Shown: positions 17,610-25,736, numbered from the stretch's first letter. The stretch is DNA of 32,358 bases from CAYVUV01 sp964455095 (GCA_964455095.1 CAYVUV010000327.1:1-32358), one strand, 5' to 3'. Program-made: numbers and translations. The notes: generated from the sequence alone by a model not told the origin.

Positions 17610-18161
17610 ATGTCGTCATTCGTCGATCGCATCGTGCGCGCCGCCAAGCTCGACGCCAACCTGTACGAGGAGGTCGAGGCCGATACGGGGGCTTTTCGTC
17701 AGGCGATGGGCGTCGTGCTGCTGTCGGCCCTGGCCGCCGGCATCGGCAGTGCCGGCGACGCCGGCGCGCCGGGACTCATCGGCGGCGTGATCGGCACGCT
17801 CATTGGCTGGTACGCGTGGGCGTTCGTGACGTACTTCATCGGCACGCGCCTGCTGCCGCAGCCGTCGACCGAAGCCGACCTCGGCCAGTTGCTGCGCACG
17901 ATCGGGTTTGCCAGCGCTCCCGGCCTGATCCGCGTGCTCGGGATCATTCCCCTGCTGAGCGGCGTGGTCTTCGCCGTCTCGGCGATCTGGTCGCTGCTGG
18001 CGATGATCGTCGCCGTGCGCCAGGCGCTCGACTACGACAGCACCGGGCGGGCATTCGCCGTCTGCTTCATCGGCTGGGTGCTGTACGGCATCGTCCTGGT
18101 CGGCTTCCTGATCGCGCTCGGCGGCGCGATCGGCGCCGGCGCCAGCAGCTACAGCGCCTGA
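17610..18161 (+). CDS. Yip1-family integral membrane protein
   Basis: The 183-residue protein starts with a short amphipathic segment (FVDRIVRAAKLDANLYEEVEAD) and then has about four to five transmembrane helices: VVLLSALAAGIG, IGTLIGWYAWAFVTYFIG, LLRTIGFASAPGLIRVLG, VFAVSAIWSLLAMIVAV and FAVCFIGWVLYGIVLVGF. The order and the TxGFASAPGL and WSLLAMIVAVRQAL motifs fit the Yip1 family. Bacterial members have no firmly established function. It stands alone between the hairpin after the Ig-like lipoprotein gene and the convergent qmcA gene. Confidence 0.85.
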   Translation: MSSFVDRIVRAAKLDANLYEEVEADTGAFRQAMGVVLLSALAAGIGSAGDAGAPGLIGGVIGTLIGWYAWAFVTYFIGTRLLPQPSTEADLGQLLRTIGFASAPGLIRVLGIIPLLSGVVFAVSAIWSLLAMIVAVRQALDYDSTGRAFAVCFIGWVLYGIVLVGFLIALGGAIGAGASSYSA

Positions 18162-18171
18162 CGCGCGTCGC

Positions 18172-19107
18172 TCAACCGGGCGGCGTGCTCGGGCGCGGGC
18201 GATTGATGACGTTCATGCCCAGCGCGATCATCGAGCCGACATCGGCGACGTTGGCGGGCAGGATCATGGTGTTGGTGGTGCGCGCCAGCTCGCCGAACTT
18301 GCCGATGTACTGCTCGGCGACGCGCAGCTGCACGGCTTCGAAGCCGCCCGGCACCTGAATCGACTCGGCCACTTGCCGGATACCCTCGGCCGTCGCCTTG
18401 GCGATGGCGAGGATGGCCTCGGCCGCCCCCTGCGCCTCGTTGATCTGCTGCTGCCGGTTGGCTTCCGACGCTTTGATGACCTGCTGCTTCTGGCCTTCGG
18501 CGCTGTTGATCGCCGCGTCGCGCTCGCCCTCGGAGGTCAGGACGACCGCGCGCTTCTCGCGCTCGGCGCGCATCTGCTTCTCCATCGCGGCGAGAACGTC
18601 CTGCGGCGGCGTGATGTTCTTGATCTCGTAGCGCAGCACCTTGATGCCCCACGGCTCCGACGCCTTGTCGAGCTCGTTCACCACCTGGATGTTGATGTGC
18701 GTGCGCTCCTCGAATGTGCGGTCGAGATCGATCTTGCCCACCTCGCTGCGCAACGTCGTCTGCGCCAGCTGGCTGATGGCGAACAGGTAGTCGGCGACGC
18801 CGTACGAGGCGCGCTCGGGGTCGAGGACCTTGAGGTAGAGCACGCCGTCGACGTGCACTTGCACGTTGTCGCGCGTGATGCACACCTGCTCGGCGATGTC
18901 GGCCGCCGTTTCCTTCAACGAGTGGCGGTAGCGAATCACGTCGATGAACGGGATGAGCATGTGGAAGCCGGCGCCGAGCGTGCCGCGATAGCGCCCGAGC
19001 CGTTCGACGACGAAGGCGCTCTGCTGTGGCACCACCACCGCCGTCTTGGCGACGATGAATGCCACCAGTCCGGCGAGGACGACAACGGTGACCAGTGCTC
19101 CTTCCAT
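18172..19107 (-). CDS. qmcA: SPFH/band 7 (stomatin-like) protein
   Basis: This 311-residue membrane scaffold protein has an N-terminal transmembrane helix (ALVTVVVLAGLVAFIVA), followed by the stomatin-type start VVVPQQSAFVVERLGRY and a band 7 domain including GFHMLIPFIDVI and VQVHVDGVLYLKVLDPERASYGV. A long charged helix follows (AAMEKQMRAEREKRAVVLTSEGERDAAIN, in part), then a Gln/Ala-rich coil. Such proteins form oligomeric cages in lipid microdomains, often with a NfeD partner, encoded here just upstream. The start at 19107 is chosen because GGAGGG lies five bases before it; the ATG at 19119 lacks one. Confidence 0.92.
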   Translation of the reverse strand: MEGALVTVVVLAGLVAFIVAKTAVVVPQQSAFVVERLGRYRGTLGAGFHMLIPFIDVIRYRHSLKETAADIAEQVCITRDNVQVHVDGVLYLKVLDPERASYGVADYLFAISQLAQTTLRSEVGKIDLDRTFEERTHINIQVVNELDKASEPWGIKVLRYEIKNITPPQDVLAAMEKQMRAEREKRAVVLTSEGERDAAINSAEGQKQQVIKASEANRQQQINEAQGAAEAILAIAKATAEGIRQVAESIQVPGGFEAVQLRVAEQYIGKFGELARTTNTMILPANVADVGSMIALGMNVINRPRPSTPPG

Positions 19108-19126
19108 GTTTCCCTCCATGCGCGCG

Positions 19127-19558
19127 TTACTCGCCCTGAATCCACAGCATCAGCCCCTCGACGCGCTCTACCCGGCAGCGCTGGCCGGCTTTGAGATCAC
19201 TGGTGCCGGCGTTACGCGCGGTCCACGACGTGCCGCGCAGCTCGACCTTGCCGACGGCTCCCGGGGCGATGTCGTGCACGGGCAGGGCGATCGCTCCCTG
19301 CAGCGAGTCGACCTCGCCCCCGCTGCTCGTCGCTTTGAAATAGGCGAGCATGCGGTTGCGAAAGAGCATCAGCGAGACGATCGACAGCGCCGAGAACAGC
19401 AGCCATTGCAGCCAGGCCGGCCCGCCGCCGCTCAGCGCCACGCCGCCGCCGACCAACAGCGCGGCGAGCCCGAAGAAGAAGACGAAGAAGCCGCCCGGAG
19501 TGAGGGTTTCGAGCCCCAACAACACCAGCCCGAACAACATCCAGTGCCACCAGAGCAT
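19127..19558 (-). CDS. nfeD: NfeD-family membrane protein
   Basis: The 143-residue short NfeD has two to three N-terminal membrane helices (WMLFGLVLLGLETLTPGGFFV, FFFGLAALLVGGG, WLLFSALSIVSLMLF). A C-terminal OB-fold follows, with DSLQGAIALPVHDIAPGAVGKVELRGTSW (in part) and AGQRCRVERVEGLMLWI. This type lacks the ClpP-like protease of long NfeD. NfeD and SPFH proteins work as partners in membrane quality control, and the SPFH gene starts 19 bases after this stop. A longer antisense-overlapping frame upstream belongs to the amidohydrolase strand and is not used. Its ATG has a promoter close upstream but no ribosome binding site. Confidence 0.9.
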   Translation of the reverse strand: MLWWHWMLFGLVLLGLETLTPGGFFVFFFGLAALLVGGGVALSGGGPAWLQWLLFSALSIVSLMLFRNRMLAYFKATSSGGEVDSLQGAIALPVHDIAPGAVGKVELRGTSWTARNAGTSDLKAGQRCRVERVEGLMLWIQGE

Positions 19559-19567
19559 CGTGCGCGG

Positions 19568-19596
19568 CCTATACGGTCGAGGGCCGTGCGAGTCAA
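19568..19596 (-). promoter_or_regulatory. Candidate leaderless promoter of nfeD-qmcA
   Basis: Minus-strand TTGACT (19591-19596), a 17-base spacer and TATAGG (19568-19573) end nine bases before the ATG at 19558. No Shine-Dalgarno is present. The expected transcription start lies within about three bases of the start codon. Confidence 0.55.
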
Positions 19597-19657
19597 GGGA
19601 CCCGCGCTTGCCGTGCGCAAGGGTGCGGCGGTAGGCTGCGGCAACAGGAGGATGCTC

Positions 19658-20821
19658 ATGCCATACGCCGAGGGCCGCGTGGTGCACGACGCCGACGCGC
19701 ATGTCGTCGAGACGCCGGACTTCTTTCACGCTTACGCCGATCCCGATGTGCGGCGGCGTTTGCCGCCGGTGTACGTGAGCACGGTCAAGCCAGGGGAGGA
19801 GCACTTCATCGATAAACTGCGCCGCCACCACGCCGACCCGGCCGCGCGCCCGCAGGCGGACGCGGAGATCATGTTGCACAAGAACTGGAGTGCGATCGGC
19901 TCCTTCATCAAGGAGGACCGCCCGCGCGCGCTCGACCTGCTCGGGTTCGCCAGCCAGCTGGTCTTCAATACCTTCCTCAACAAGTATCTGGTCGACGTCG
20001 AGCATCGGCGCGACCTCGAGTTCGCTTACGGCGTCGCGCGCGCCCACAACCGCGCCATGGTCGACTTCTGCTCCGTCGATCGGCGCCTGCTGCCGGTCGG
20101 GTACGTGCCCCTGGCCGACTTCGACCGCGCCCGCGCCATGGCCGCCGAGGCCATCGCCTTGGGGTGCAAGGCATTGATGATTCCCTCCGCCTGCCCGCCG
20201 GGACATTCGCCGAGCCACGTCGGCCTGTTCCCCGTGTGGGCGATCGCACAGGAGGCCGGCTTGCCGATCGTCTTTCACGTCGGGGGCGGCGGTCGGTTGC
20301 TCGACCCGGCCTACTTCGTAAACGGCTTGCCGATGGTGACCGACTTTCACGGCGGGGCGGAGAACTTCCGCTCGGTCGACTACATGGCGATTCCCTATCC
20401 GCCCATGCAGACGCTGGCGACGATGATCTTCGACCGCGTCTTCGATCACTTTCCGCGTTTGAAGGTCGGCGTCATCGAGCAGGGGGCCGCGTGGGTGCCG
20501 AGCTGGATGCGCCAGATGGAGTCGGCGGTGGAGGCGTTCGCCAGGACCGAAGAGCGCCTGCGCGCCCTCGAGCTGCGCCCAAGCGACTACGTGCGCCGCC
20601 AGATCCGCGTCACGCCGTATCCCACCGAGCCCGTCGGCTGGATCGTCGAGCAGGCGGGTGAGGAGGTGTGCCTGTTCTCCTCCGACTACCCGCACGTCGA
20701 AGGGGGTCGCAATCCGATCCGGCGCTTCGAGGCCAGCTTGGCCGGTGCTAGCGAGTCGGCCCGCCAACGCTTCTACCGCGACAACTTCGCCGACTTGATG
20801 GGGGCCGGCCTGGTGGCGTGA
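19658..20821 (+). CDS. Amidohydrolase-2 family metal-dependent hydrolase
   Basis: The 387-residue product has the TIM-barrel layout of the ACMSD-like amidohydrolase-2 family. It has DADAHVVE near the N-terminus (Asp13-x-His15 metal ligands), a middle helix-rich part with LEFAYGVARAHNRAM and VPLADFDRARAMAAEA, the metal-ligand strand IVFHVGGGG and a C-terminal FSSDYPHVEGG with the catalytic Asp. The substrate is unknown; family members decarboxylate or hydrolyse aromatic or cyclic acids. The start at 19658 is chosen because CAGGAGG lies six bases upstream; the ATG at 19652 overlaps that site. It diverges from nfeD. The final ARQRFYRDNFADLMG helix is typical of the family. Confidence 0.88.
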   Translation: MPYAEGRVVHDADAHVVETPDFFHAYADPDVRRRLPPVYVSTVKPGEEHFIDKLRRHHADPAARPQADAEIMLHKNWSAIGSFIKEDRPRALDLLGFASQLVFNTFLNKYLVDVEHRRDLEFAYGVARAHNRAMVDFCSVDRRLLPVGYVPLADFDRARAMAAEAIALGCKALMIPSACPPGHSPSHVGLFPVWAIAQEAGLPIVFHVGGGGRLLDPAYFVNGLPMVTDFHGGAENFRSVDYMAIPYPPMQTLATMIFDRVFDHFPRLKVGVIEQGAAWVPSWMRQMESAVEAFARTEERLRALELRPSDYVRRQIRVTPYPTEPVGWIVEQAGEEVCLFSSDYPHVEGGRNPIRRFEASLAGASESARQRFYRDNFADLMGAGLVA

Positions 20822-20841
20822 GCGCGGCGGTCGCACCGACC

Positions 20842-20870
20842 TTGGTGCCTGTTCCTCCCTGTGTTATGCG
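20842..20870 (+). promoter_or_regulatory. Possible leaderless promoter of the Uma2 gene
   Basis: TTGGTG (20842-20847), a 17-base spacer and TATGCG (20865-20870) lie six bases before the ATG at 20877. There is no ribosome binding site. The boxes are only moderate matches. Confidence 0.3.
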
Positions 20871-20876
20871 AGAGAC

Positions 20877-21452
20877 ATGGGCAATCGATACGCCGAAGAC
20901 AGCCGATACACCGTTGAGGCATATTTCGATTTGGTCAAGCGCGGCGTGCTCGACGACGATGACCGCGTCGAGCTGCTCGAGGGCGTCATCGTGGCGGAGC
21001 CGCCGATGGACCCGCCGCACGCGTCGGGCATCGGTCTGGTCGCGGAGGCGCTGCGCGTCGCCATTGGCCAGCGCGCCGTCATTCGCGTCCAGACGCCGTT
21101 CCTCGCGCCGCCCTACTCAGCGCCGGAACCCGACATCGCGGTGGTGCCGGGCCGCCCTGCGGACTACTGGAACAGCCATCCGACCGCCGCGCTGCTCGTC
21201 GTGGAGGTATCGGATAGCTCGCTCAAGCAGGATCGCCTGTCGAAATCGCGCATCTACGCCGGGTCCGCAATTCCCGAGTACTGGATCGTCAACTTGCGCG
21301 ATCAATGCGTCGAGATCTTCCGCGCCCCAGAAGCGCTGCAGCGTGTCTACCTCGAGCGACGCATCGCCCACCGCGGCGAGGATATCGCGCTGGTCGCTTT
21401 CCCCGACGCCCGGATCGCGGTCGAGTTGCTGTTGCCGCCGGCGTGCGGTTGA
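20877..21452 (+). CDS. Uma2 family (DUF820) endonuclease-like protein
   Basis: The 191-residue protein fits the Uma2 family, a PD-(D/E)XK nuclease fold. It has an N-terminal YTVEAYFDLVKRG, the VELLEGVIV strand, and active-site residues in APEPDIAVVPG and LLVVEVSDSSLKQDRLSKSRIYAG (in part: EPD, then E-x-S and K). SAIPEYWIVNLRDQCVEIF then gives the usual final strands. Such genes are abundant in cyanobacteria and other genomes; their substrate is poorly known, and some may be mobile or toxin-like. No antitoxin-like partner is next to it. Confidence 0.9.
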   Translation: MGNRYAEDSRYTVEAYFDLVKRGVLDDDDRVELLEGVIVAEPPMDPPHASGIGLVAEALRVAIGQRAVIRVQTPFLAPPYSAPEPDIAVVPGRPADYWNSHPTAALLVVEVSDSSLKQDRLSKSRIYAGSAIPEYWIVNLRDQCVEIFRAPEALQRVYLERRIAHRGEDIALVAFPDARIAVELLLPPACG

Positions 21453-21505
21453 CGCACGTGCCCGCTGCGGCAACAAAAGCTCCAGTGCGCGCATCTTTCG
21501 TTCAC

Positions 21506-22438
21506 ATGTGGTTTCGGTTCCTGGGACGGCTCATCGCCCCGTTCCTCGCGATGGCCCTGCTGTCATCGAGCGCGGGCGCGGCCCGGGCGGAGTGCCTGGG
21601 CGACTGCGCCGATGACCAGTCGGTCTCGATCGACGAGCTGCTCGTCGGCGTCAACCTGGCGTTGGGCCGGCCGGGGCTCGAATCGTGTCAAGCGTTCGAT
21701 GGCAACGGCGACCGGGCGGTGGCGGTGGACGAGCTCGTCGCGGCGGTGCGCAATGCTCTGCACGGCTGCCCCGAGCTGCCGACGGAGACGCCGCTGCCGA
21801 CCGAGACGTTGACGCCGACGCCGCAGGATACGCCGACCCTGACCCCCACGCCGGAGCGCGGCCCGGTGATCGGCTTCCGCGGCCTGACGCTGGCGGACAA
21901 TTCGATTCTCGACCCGGTGGGGGAAACCGACGCGGGCGATCCGATCTACGCGCCGAGCTTCGGCTCGGGCTTCATACTGGTGATCGAGGCGGGCCCCGGT
22001 CTGTCGGGGCGCGACGTCGGCCAGTTCACGTTCGACGGTCCGGGCACCCCGGACCTGCAAGTCGTCGTGTCGCGACCGCTCGGCAACGGCAGCCCGGCCA
22101 TCTGTGACCAAACACCGCCGACGGCCGGCGGTGTGCCGGCCATCGATCCACCGCGCTTCGATGAGTCGCCGGAGGTGCGCGCCGCGCTCAACGACCTCGG
22201 CTGTCGCTTCGCCGACGGCTTCGGCGAGACACGCGGCCGCTCGTGTCTGAGCGAAGCCTGTCTGCGTTTCGAGAGCGGGCAGTTCGGGTGCAAATCCGAT
22301 GGGACGATTCAGTTCTGTGGCTATGTCGACGCGCCGATGGCCTTCCCGAGCGGCGACACCGTCGTTACTGCCCGCGTGCGCGACCGCGACGGCAACTACG
22401 GGCCGGCAGCCCGGATGATCGTGCGGGTCGAGCGCTAG
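21506..22438 (+). CDS. Secreted protein with paired dockerin-like EF-hand motifs
   Basis: The 310-residue product has a signal peptide (ending SSAGAARA). Two dockerin-like units come directly after it: GDCADDQSVSIDELLVGVNLALG and, about 30 residues on, FDGNGDRAVAVDELVAAVRNAL (quoted in part). Both keep the acidic loop and the DEL helix start, and a Cys closes each unit. A PT-rich linker (TETPLPTETLTPTPQDTPTLT in part) leads to a C-terminal beta-rich domain of about 190 residues with six cysteines. The function is unknown. The start at 21506 directly precedes the signal peptide. Its TAG stop shares the bases CTAG with the stop of the opposite-strand ferritin-like gene. Confidence 0.85.
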   Translation: MWFRFLGRLIAPFLAMALLSSSAGAARAECLGDCADDQSVSIDELLVGVNLALGRPGLESCQAFDGNGDRAVAVDELVAAVRNALHGCPELPTETPLPTETLTPTPQDTPTLTPTPERGPVIGFRGLTLADNSILDPVGETDAGDPIYAPSFGSGFILVIEAGPGLSGRDVGQFTFDGPGTPDLQVVVSRPLGNGSPAICDQTPPTAGGVPAIDPPRFDESPEVRAALNDLGCRFADGFGETRGRSCLSEACLRFESGQFGCKSDGTIQFCGYVDAPMAFPSGDTVVTARVRDRDGNYGPAARMIVRVER

Positions 22439-23250
22439 CGCAGGACGCGGCAGAGCAGCCGGGCAATTGCCGGCACCAGCCGCGGGCGCAGCAGGCGCGG
22501 GTCGTACGGGGCGAGACGGCGATCGTGCTCGCTCAAGCAGAGCGCTAGCACCTGGCCCGGCGAGGCGTCGAGGGCGAGTGAGTCGCTGACGCCCAGCATG
22601 AAGTCGTCGTCCTGTGCGCCGCGCGCCGTCTGGATGCGGGTCCACACCTGCATGGCCATTGCCAGCGCGCAGCGGCCGTGGTCGAACGGTCGCCGCAGCC
22701 AGGGCTGCCGGGCGCGGCGGTAGGCAATCCAATTGACGAAGAACAAGATGTGGCGCGCTTCCTCGTCGACGATCGGCTCGACGACGTCGAGCAGTGGGCG
22801 CGGGAACATCTCGGCCTCGCGCGCCAGCATGTAGAGTCCGAAGGCGAAGAACGAGTCGAAGCACTCGCCGTATCCGACGCGGATGAAGCCCCACTCGGCG
22901 TCGGGCGGCAACGGGGTCTCGGCTACGGGCGGCGTCGGGATCTCATAGTGCGCCAGCATGCAGCCGAGCAGCTGCGCGTGCCGCGCCTCCTCCTGGCCTT
23001 GCAGCGCTATCGCTTCGCGCACCAGGGGATCGCTTTCGCGCGGGGCCAGGGCCTGCACTTTGCGCGCGACGTCGCTCTCGGTGGCGATGGCCTCGTGCCA
23101 GAACGGCATGGCGCGCAGCCGCGCGACGTTGTCGGCGTCGAGCGCCGGCCACTCCAGCCGCGTCGGGTCATAGGGCCGGTGCGAGTCGATGAACGCGCGA
23201 CAGAAGAGCTCTTTGTGCTGCGCGGATCCAATCGCGATGGGTTGCGTCAC
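22435..23250 (-). CDS. Ferritin-like diiron domain protein
   Basis: The 271-residue helical protein has two EEARH motifs, LQGQEEARHAQLL (about 85-97) and IVDEEARHILFFVNW (about 164-178). A further Glu lies in AREAEMFPRP. These are the ligands expected for a four-helix diiron site. The family includes ferritin-like oxygenases and desaturase-like enzymes; the substrate is not known. The C-terminus is basic and Leu-rich. The GTG start at 23250 overlaps the stop of the upstream hydrolase gene (GTGA), so the two are translationally coupled. Its own stop shares bases with the convergent dockerin-motif gene. Confidence 0.8.
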   Translation of the reverse strand: MTQPIAIGSAQHKELFCRAFIDSHRPYDPTRLEWPALDADNVARLRAMPFWHEAIATESDVARKVQALAPRESDPLVREAIALQGQEEARHAQLLGCMLAHYEIPTPPVAETPLPPDAEWGFIRVGYGECFDSFFAFGLYMLAREAEMFPRPLLDVVEPIVDEEARHILFFVNWIAYRRARQPWLRRPFDHGRCALAMAMQVWTRIQTARGAQDDDFMLGVSDSLALDASPGQVLALCLSEHDRRLAPYDPRLLRPRLVPAIARLLCRVLR

Positions 23251-24146
23251 GATGCAAGCTGCTCGCGCAGGAACGAGCGGCTGCGCTCGATCAACGCTTT
23301 GGCCTCGGTGCCAGGGGCCACGCGGTCGAAGCCGTGCACGGCGTCCTCGAGAATGTGCAGCTCATGGTCGGCACCGGCGGCTTGCAGGCGCTCGGCGAAG
23401 CTGGTCGCCTGCGAGTGCGGGACCAGCAGATCGCGCGTCCCCTGCAAGAGCAGGATCGGCGGCACGTCGGGGTGGACCTGCTCGATCGGCGAGGCGTTGC
23501 GCCAGCGCTGCGGATCCGCGTCGGGGTCGGCCCCGACGAAATCCTTCACCAGCGACGTGATCCCGCCGCCGCGCGTCTCGGCGCGGTAGAGGCGCAGCAG
23601 GTCGGTCGGCGGATAGAAGGCCACGACGGCGCGCAGTCGGTCGGCCGCGGTGCGCATGCGCGGGCCGTCGTAGGCCGGGTGCGTCTGCGATGTGGCGAGC
23701 AGCAGCACCAGATGACCGCCGGCCGAATCGCCCCACAGCCCGACGCGCGCGGGGTCGGCGCCGAGCTCGTCGGCGTGCTCGACGGCCCAGTCGACCGCGT
23801 CCAGACAGTCCTGAAATGGCGACGGGAACTGCGCCGCGGGGGCGAGCCGATAGTCGATCGAGACGACGGCGAAGCCGGCCGAGGCCAGGTAGCCGGCCCA
23901 CTTGCTGAGGCCCATCTCGAAGCGCCCACCGCGCGCCCAGCCGCCGCCGTGGATCATCACCACCAACGGGTGGCCGTCGCCGTCCGCGGGACGATAGGCG
24001 TCGAGATGCAACGGGCCCTGCGGGGTCTGCTTGTACGCGATGCCGGTTTGCTTGCGGTAGCGGCTGCGATCGATCGGGAAGGGGAATCCGATCTGGCCCG
24101 GATCGATGTCACCCATCCAGGCGGGGACTTCCAGAGCCTGAGTCAT
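23247..24146 (-). CDS. Alpha/beta hydrolase, HSL/esterase type
   Basis: This 299-residue hydrolase of the hormone-sensitive-lipase-like group has the oxyanion motif VMIHGGGWARGG (about 65-76) and the nucleophile elbow LWGDSAGGHL (about 138-147, Ser in GDSAG). The acid is in LLQGTRDLLVP and the His in DAVHGFDR. The length and order are complete. It likely hydrolyses small esters or lactones. A perfect AAGGAGGT precedes the ATG. Its stop overlaps the start of the ferritin-like diiron gene, suggesting the pair act on one pathway, for example ester cleavage followed by oxidation; that is inference. Confidence 0.92.
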   Translation of the reverse strand: MTQALEVPAWMGDIDPGQIGFPFPIDRSRYRKQTGIAYKQTPQGPLHLDAYRPADGDGHPLVVMIHGGGWARGGRFEMGLSKWAGYLASAGFAVVSIDYRLAPAAQFPSPFQDCLDAVDWAVEHADELGADPARVGLWGDSAGGHLVLLLATSQTHPAYDGPRMRTAADRLRAVVAFYPPTDLLRLYRAETRGGGITSLVKDFVGADPDADPQRWRNASPIEQVHPDVPPILLLQGTRDLLVPHSQATSFAERLQAAGADHELHILEDAVHGFDRVAPGTEAKALIERSRSFLREQLAS

Positions 24147-24171
24147 GGTACCTCCTTGATTCGCGCAACAC

Positions 24172-24486
24172 TCATTTGCGCGTGCGTGTCCGGCGCCGTT
24201 TGACGGGTGCGCCGCCGCCGAGCCCGGCCATGGCCGAGACGACGTCGCTGGCCGGATGGATGCGCAGGGTGAGCGTCGGTCCGTAGTGCAGGACGAAGTG
24301 GTTCAGCGCATCGACCGAGTCGGCGTCGATGATCACCACGCCGCGCAGCGGCGGCGTGCCGGCATTCCAGATGTACTCACCGACGAAGCGAAACCCATCC
24401 GGGCACACCTGGGGCCATTCCAATCGCTTGGCGACGGCCGCTTCGAGCGCATCCCACTCCAGATCGTATTCGGCGACGAACAACAT
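24172..24486 (-). CDS. Small DUF3303-like protein
   Basis: The 104-residue protein begins MLFVAEYDLEWDALEAAVAKRLEW, quoted in part, with a strand-helix-strand pattern. WNAGTPPLRGVVIIDADSVDAL and HFVLHYGPTLTLRIHPAS then follow (both in part). This looks like a ferredoxin-like dimer of the DUF3303 type, whose function is unknown. The last nine residues are strongly basic (KRRRTRTRK). GGGGAGGGGG lies before the ATG. A much longer open frame on the same strand is not supported upstream of 24486. It follows phaC by 38 bases, so it may be in the same operon. Confidence 0.6.
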   Translation of the reverse strand: MLFVAEYDLEWDALEAAVAKRLEWPQVCPDGFRFVGEYIWNAGTPPLRGVVIIDADSVDALNHFVLHYGPTLTLRIHPASDVVSAMAGLGGGAPVKRRRTRTRK

Positions 24487-24524
24487 GACGACGTCCCCCT
24501 CCCCGTACCCGGCGGCCCGTGGCG

Positions 24525-25697
24525 CTAGTGCGCGGCGGCGCGGCGCGAGCGCCCCGGCCCGCGTGTCGCCGGCCGCGGCCGACTGCGCGCCGGGCGGCGT
24601 TCGATCATGTGGCGCGCCTTCGAGCGCGCGGCGAGCCACTCCGCCGTCGGCTGCCAGACCTGCCGCGGCGCGGTGGTGCCGGCGAACACTCCCATGTGCC
24701 CGCCGTTGGCGAGCGCGTAGGTGACGTCGGCGCTGCCCACGGCGTCGAGCACGGCGCGCACGGCGGCGCGCGGCGCGATCGCGTCGCTGCGCCCGGCGAA
24801 GACCAGCATCGACGCGCGCACGCGGTTCAGATCGGCGACCTTGCCGCGGAACGACATCTTGCCGCGCACCAGCTTGTTGTGCCGCATGAAGTCGTGCACG
24901 AACTGCACGAAAGCGCCCTGCGGGTAGTCGATGAACTGGCCGACCCACTGGTTCATGGCGTCGAAGCCGTTGACGTACTCGCGGTCCCACAGGTTCATGA
25001 ACAGGTCGGCGTAGCGGGTGACGTTCTTCATCGGCGTCAGCAGACGAAACACCGCGCTCGACAGGCCGCCGGGTACGTTGCCGATCTGCCGCGTCAGCAG
25101 CTCGACCTGGCCGCCGCCGAGCTTCGCCGCCCAGGCGAACAGGCCCATCTTGTTGACGTCGAGCGGCGCGCCGATGGTGACGATGTTGCGCACCGAGTGG
25201 TCGCGGTTCGCGGCGACGTGCATCAGCGCGAACAGGCCGCCCATGCAGTAGCCGAGCAACGAGAGCTCGCGCGCGCCGGCGTCGTTCTTCACCGCCGCGA
25301 CGGCCGCTGGCAGCCAGTCGACGACGTAGTCGTCGAGGGTGATGTACTTGTCGGCCTCGTCGGGCTCGCCGAAGTCGACCAGATACACGGCGAAGCCGCG
25401 CTGCAGCAGAAAGCGCACCAGGCTGCGGCCGGGATGGAGGTCGAAGATGAACGGCTTCACCATCAGCGGCGGGATGAGCAGCACCGGCAGGTCGTGGCGC
25501 CGCGGCGTGTCCGCCAGGGGCCGGTAGCGGCGCACCTCGAGCTTGCCGTCGCGCAGCACGACATCGTACGGCGTGCGCCCGATGACTTGCTTGGGATCGC
25601 GGATCAGCCAGTCAACGCCGTTGAGAAAACGCAGCACCGCGCGGTTCGCCTGCACCCGGGCGACCTGCTCGCTGCGCGCCAGCACCGTCTCGAACAT
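24525..25697 (-). CDS. phaC: PHA synthase-like alpha/beta hydrolase
   Basis: The 390-residue protein resembles the catalytic part of poly(3-hydroxyalkanoate) synthase. It has the strand VLLIPPLMVKPFIFDLHPGRS, the lipase-like box LGYCMGG (nucleophile Cys), YADLFMNLWDREYVNGFDAMNQW (in part), the catalytic Asp in FAGRSDAIAP and the His in GGHMGVFAG. At about 355 residues before the tail it matches class III PhaC, which normally needs PhaE; no phaE is in this window. The last 30 residues are a basic, Pro-rich tail not usual in the family. The ATG lacks a ribosome binding site but has a TTGACA promoter close by. A general alpha/beta hydrolase role is the alternative. Confidence 0.8.
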   Translation of the reverse strand: MFETVLARSEQVARVQANRAVLRFLNGVDWLIRDPKQVIGRTPYDVVLRDGKLEVRRYRPLADTPRRHDLPVLLIPPLMVKPFIFDLHPGRSLVRFLLQRGFAVYLVDFGEPDEADKYITLDDYVVDWLPAAVAAVKNDAGARELSLLGYCMGGLFALMHVAANRDHSVRNIVTIGAPLDVNKMGLFAWAAKLGGGQVELLTRQIGNVPGGLSSAVFRLLTPMKNVTRYADLFMNLWDREYVNGFDAMNQWVGQFIDYPQGAFVQFVHDFMRHNKLVRGKMSFRGKVADLNRVRASMLVFAGRSDAIAPRAAVRAVLDAVGSADVTYALANGGHMGVFAGTTAPRQVWQPTAEWLAARSKARHMIERRPARSRPRPATRGPGRSRRAAAH

Positions 25698-25701
25698 GGA
25701 G

Positions 25702-25736
25702 GCCGGAGCCTAAAGAAGCCTCCGGCGTGTTGTCAA
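25702..25736 (-). promoter_or_regulatory. Promoter and inverted repeat before phaC
   Basis: On the minus strand a perfect TTGACA (25731-25736), a 16-base spacer and TTTAGG (25709-25714) end 11 bases before the ATG at 25697. An inverted repeat, GCCGGAG (25702-25708) and CTCCGGC (25720-25726), surrounds the -10 box. It could be an operator or a leader hairpin. No Shine-Dalgarno is visible. Confidence 0.4.

Noticed and set aside
14863..17619. 918-residue open frame on the minus strand
   Set aside because: It is the antisense shadow of the Ig-like lipoprotein gene. Its translation is Arg/Val/Asp-rich without domains, while the plus strand has a lipobox, BIG2 modules and a ribosome binding site.
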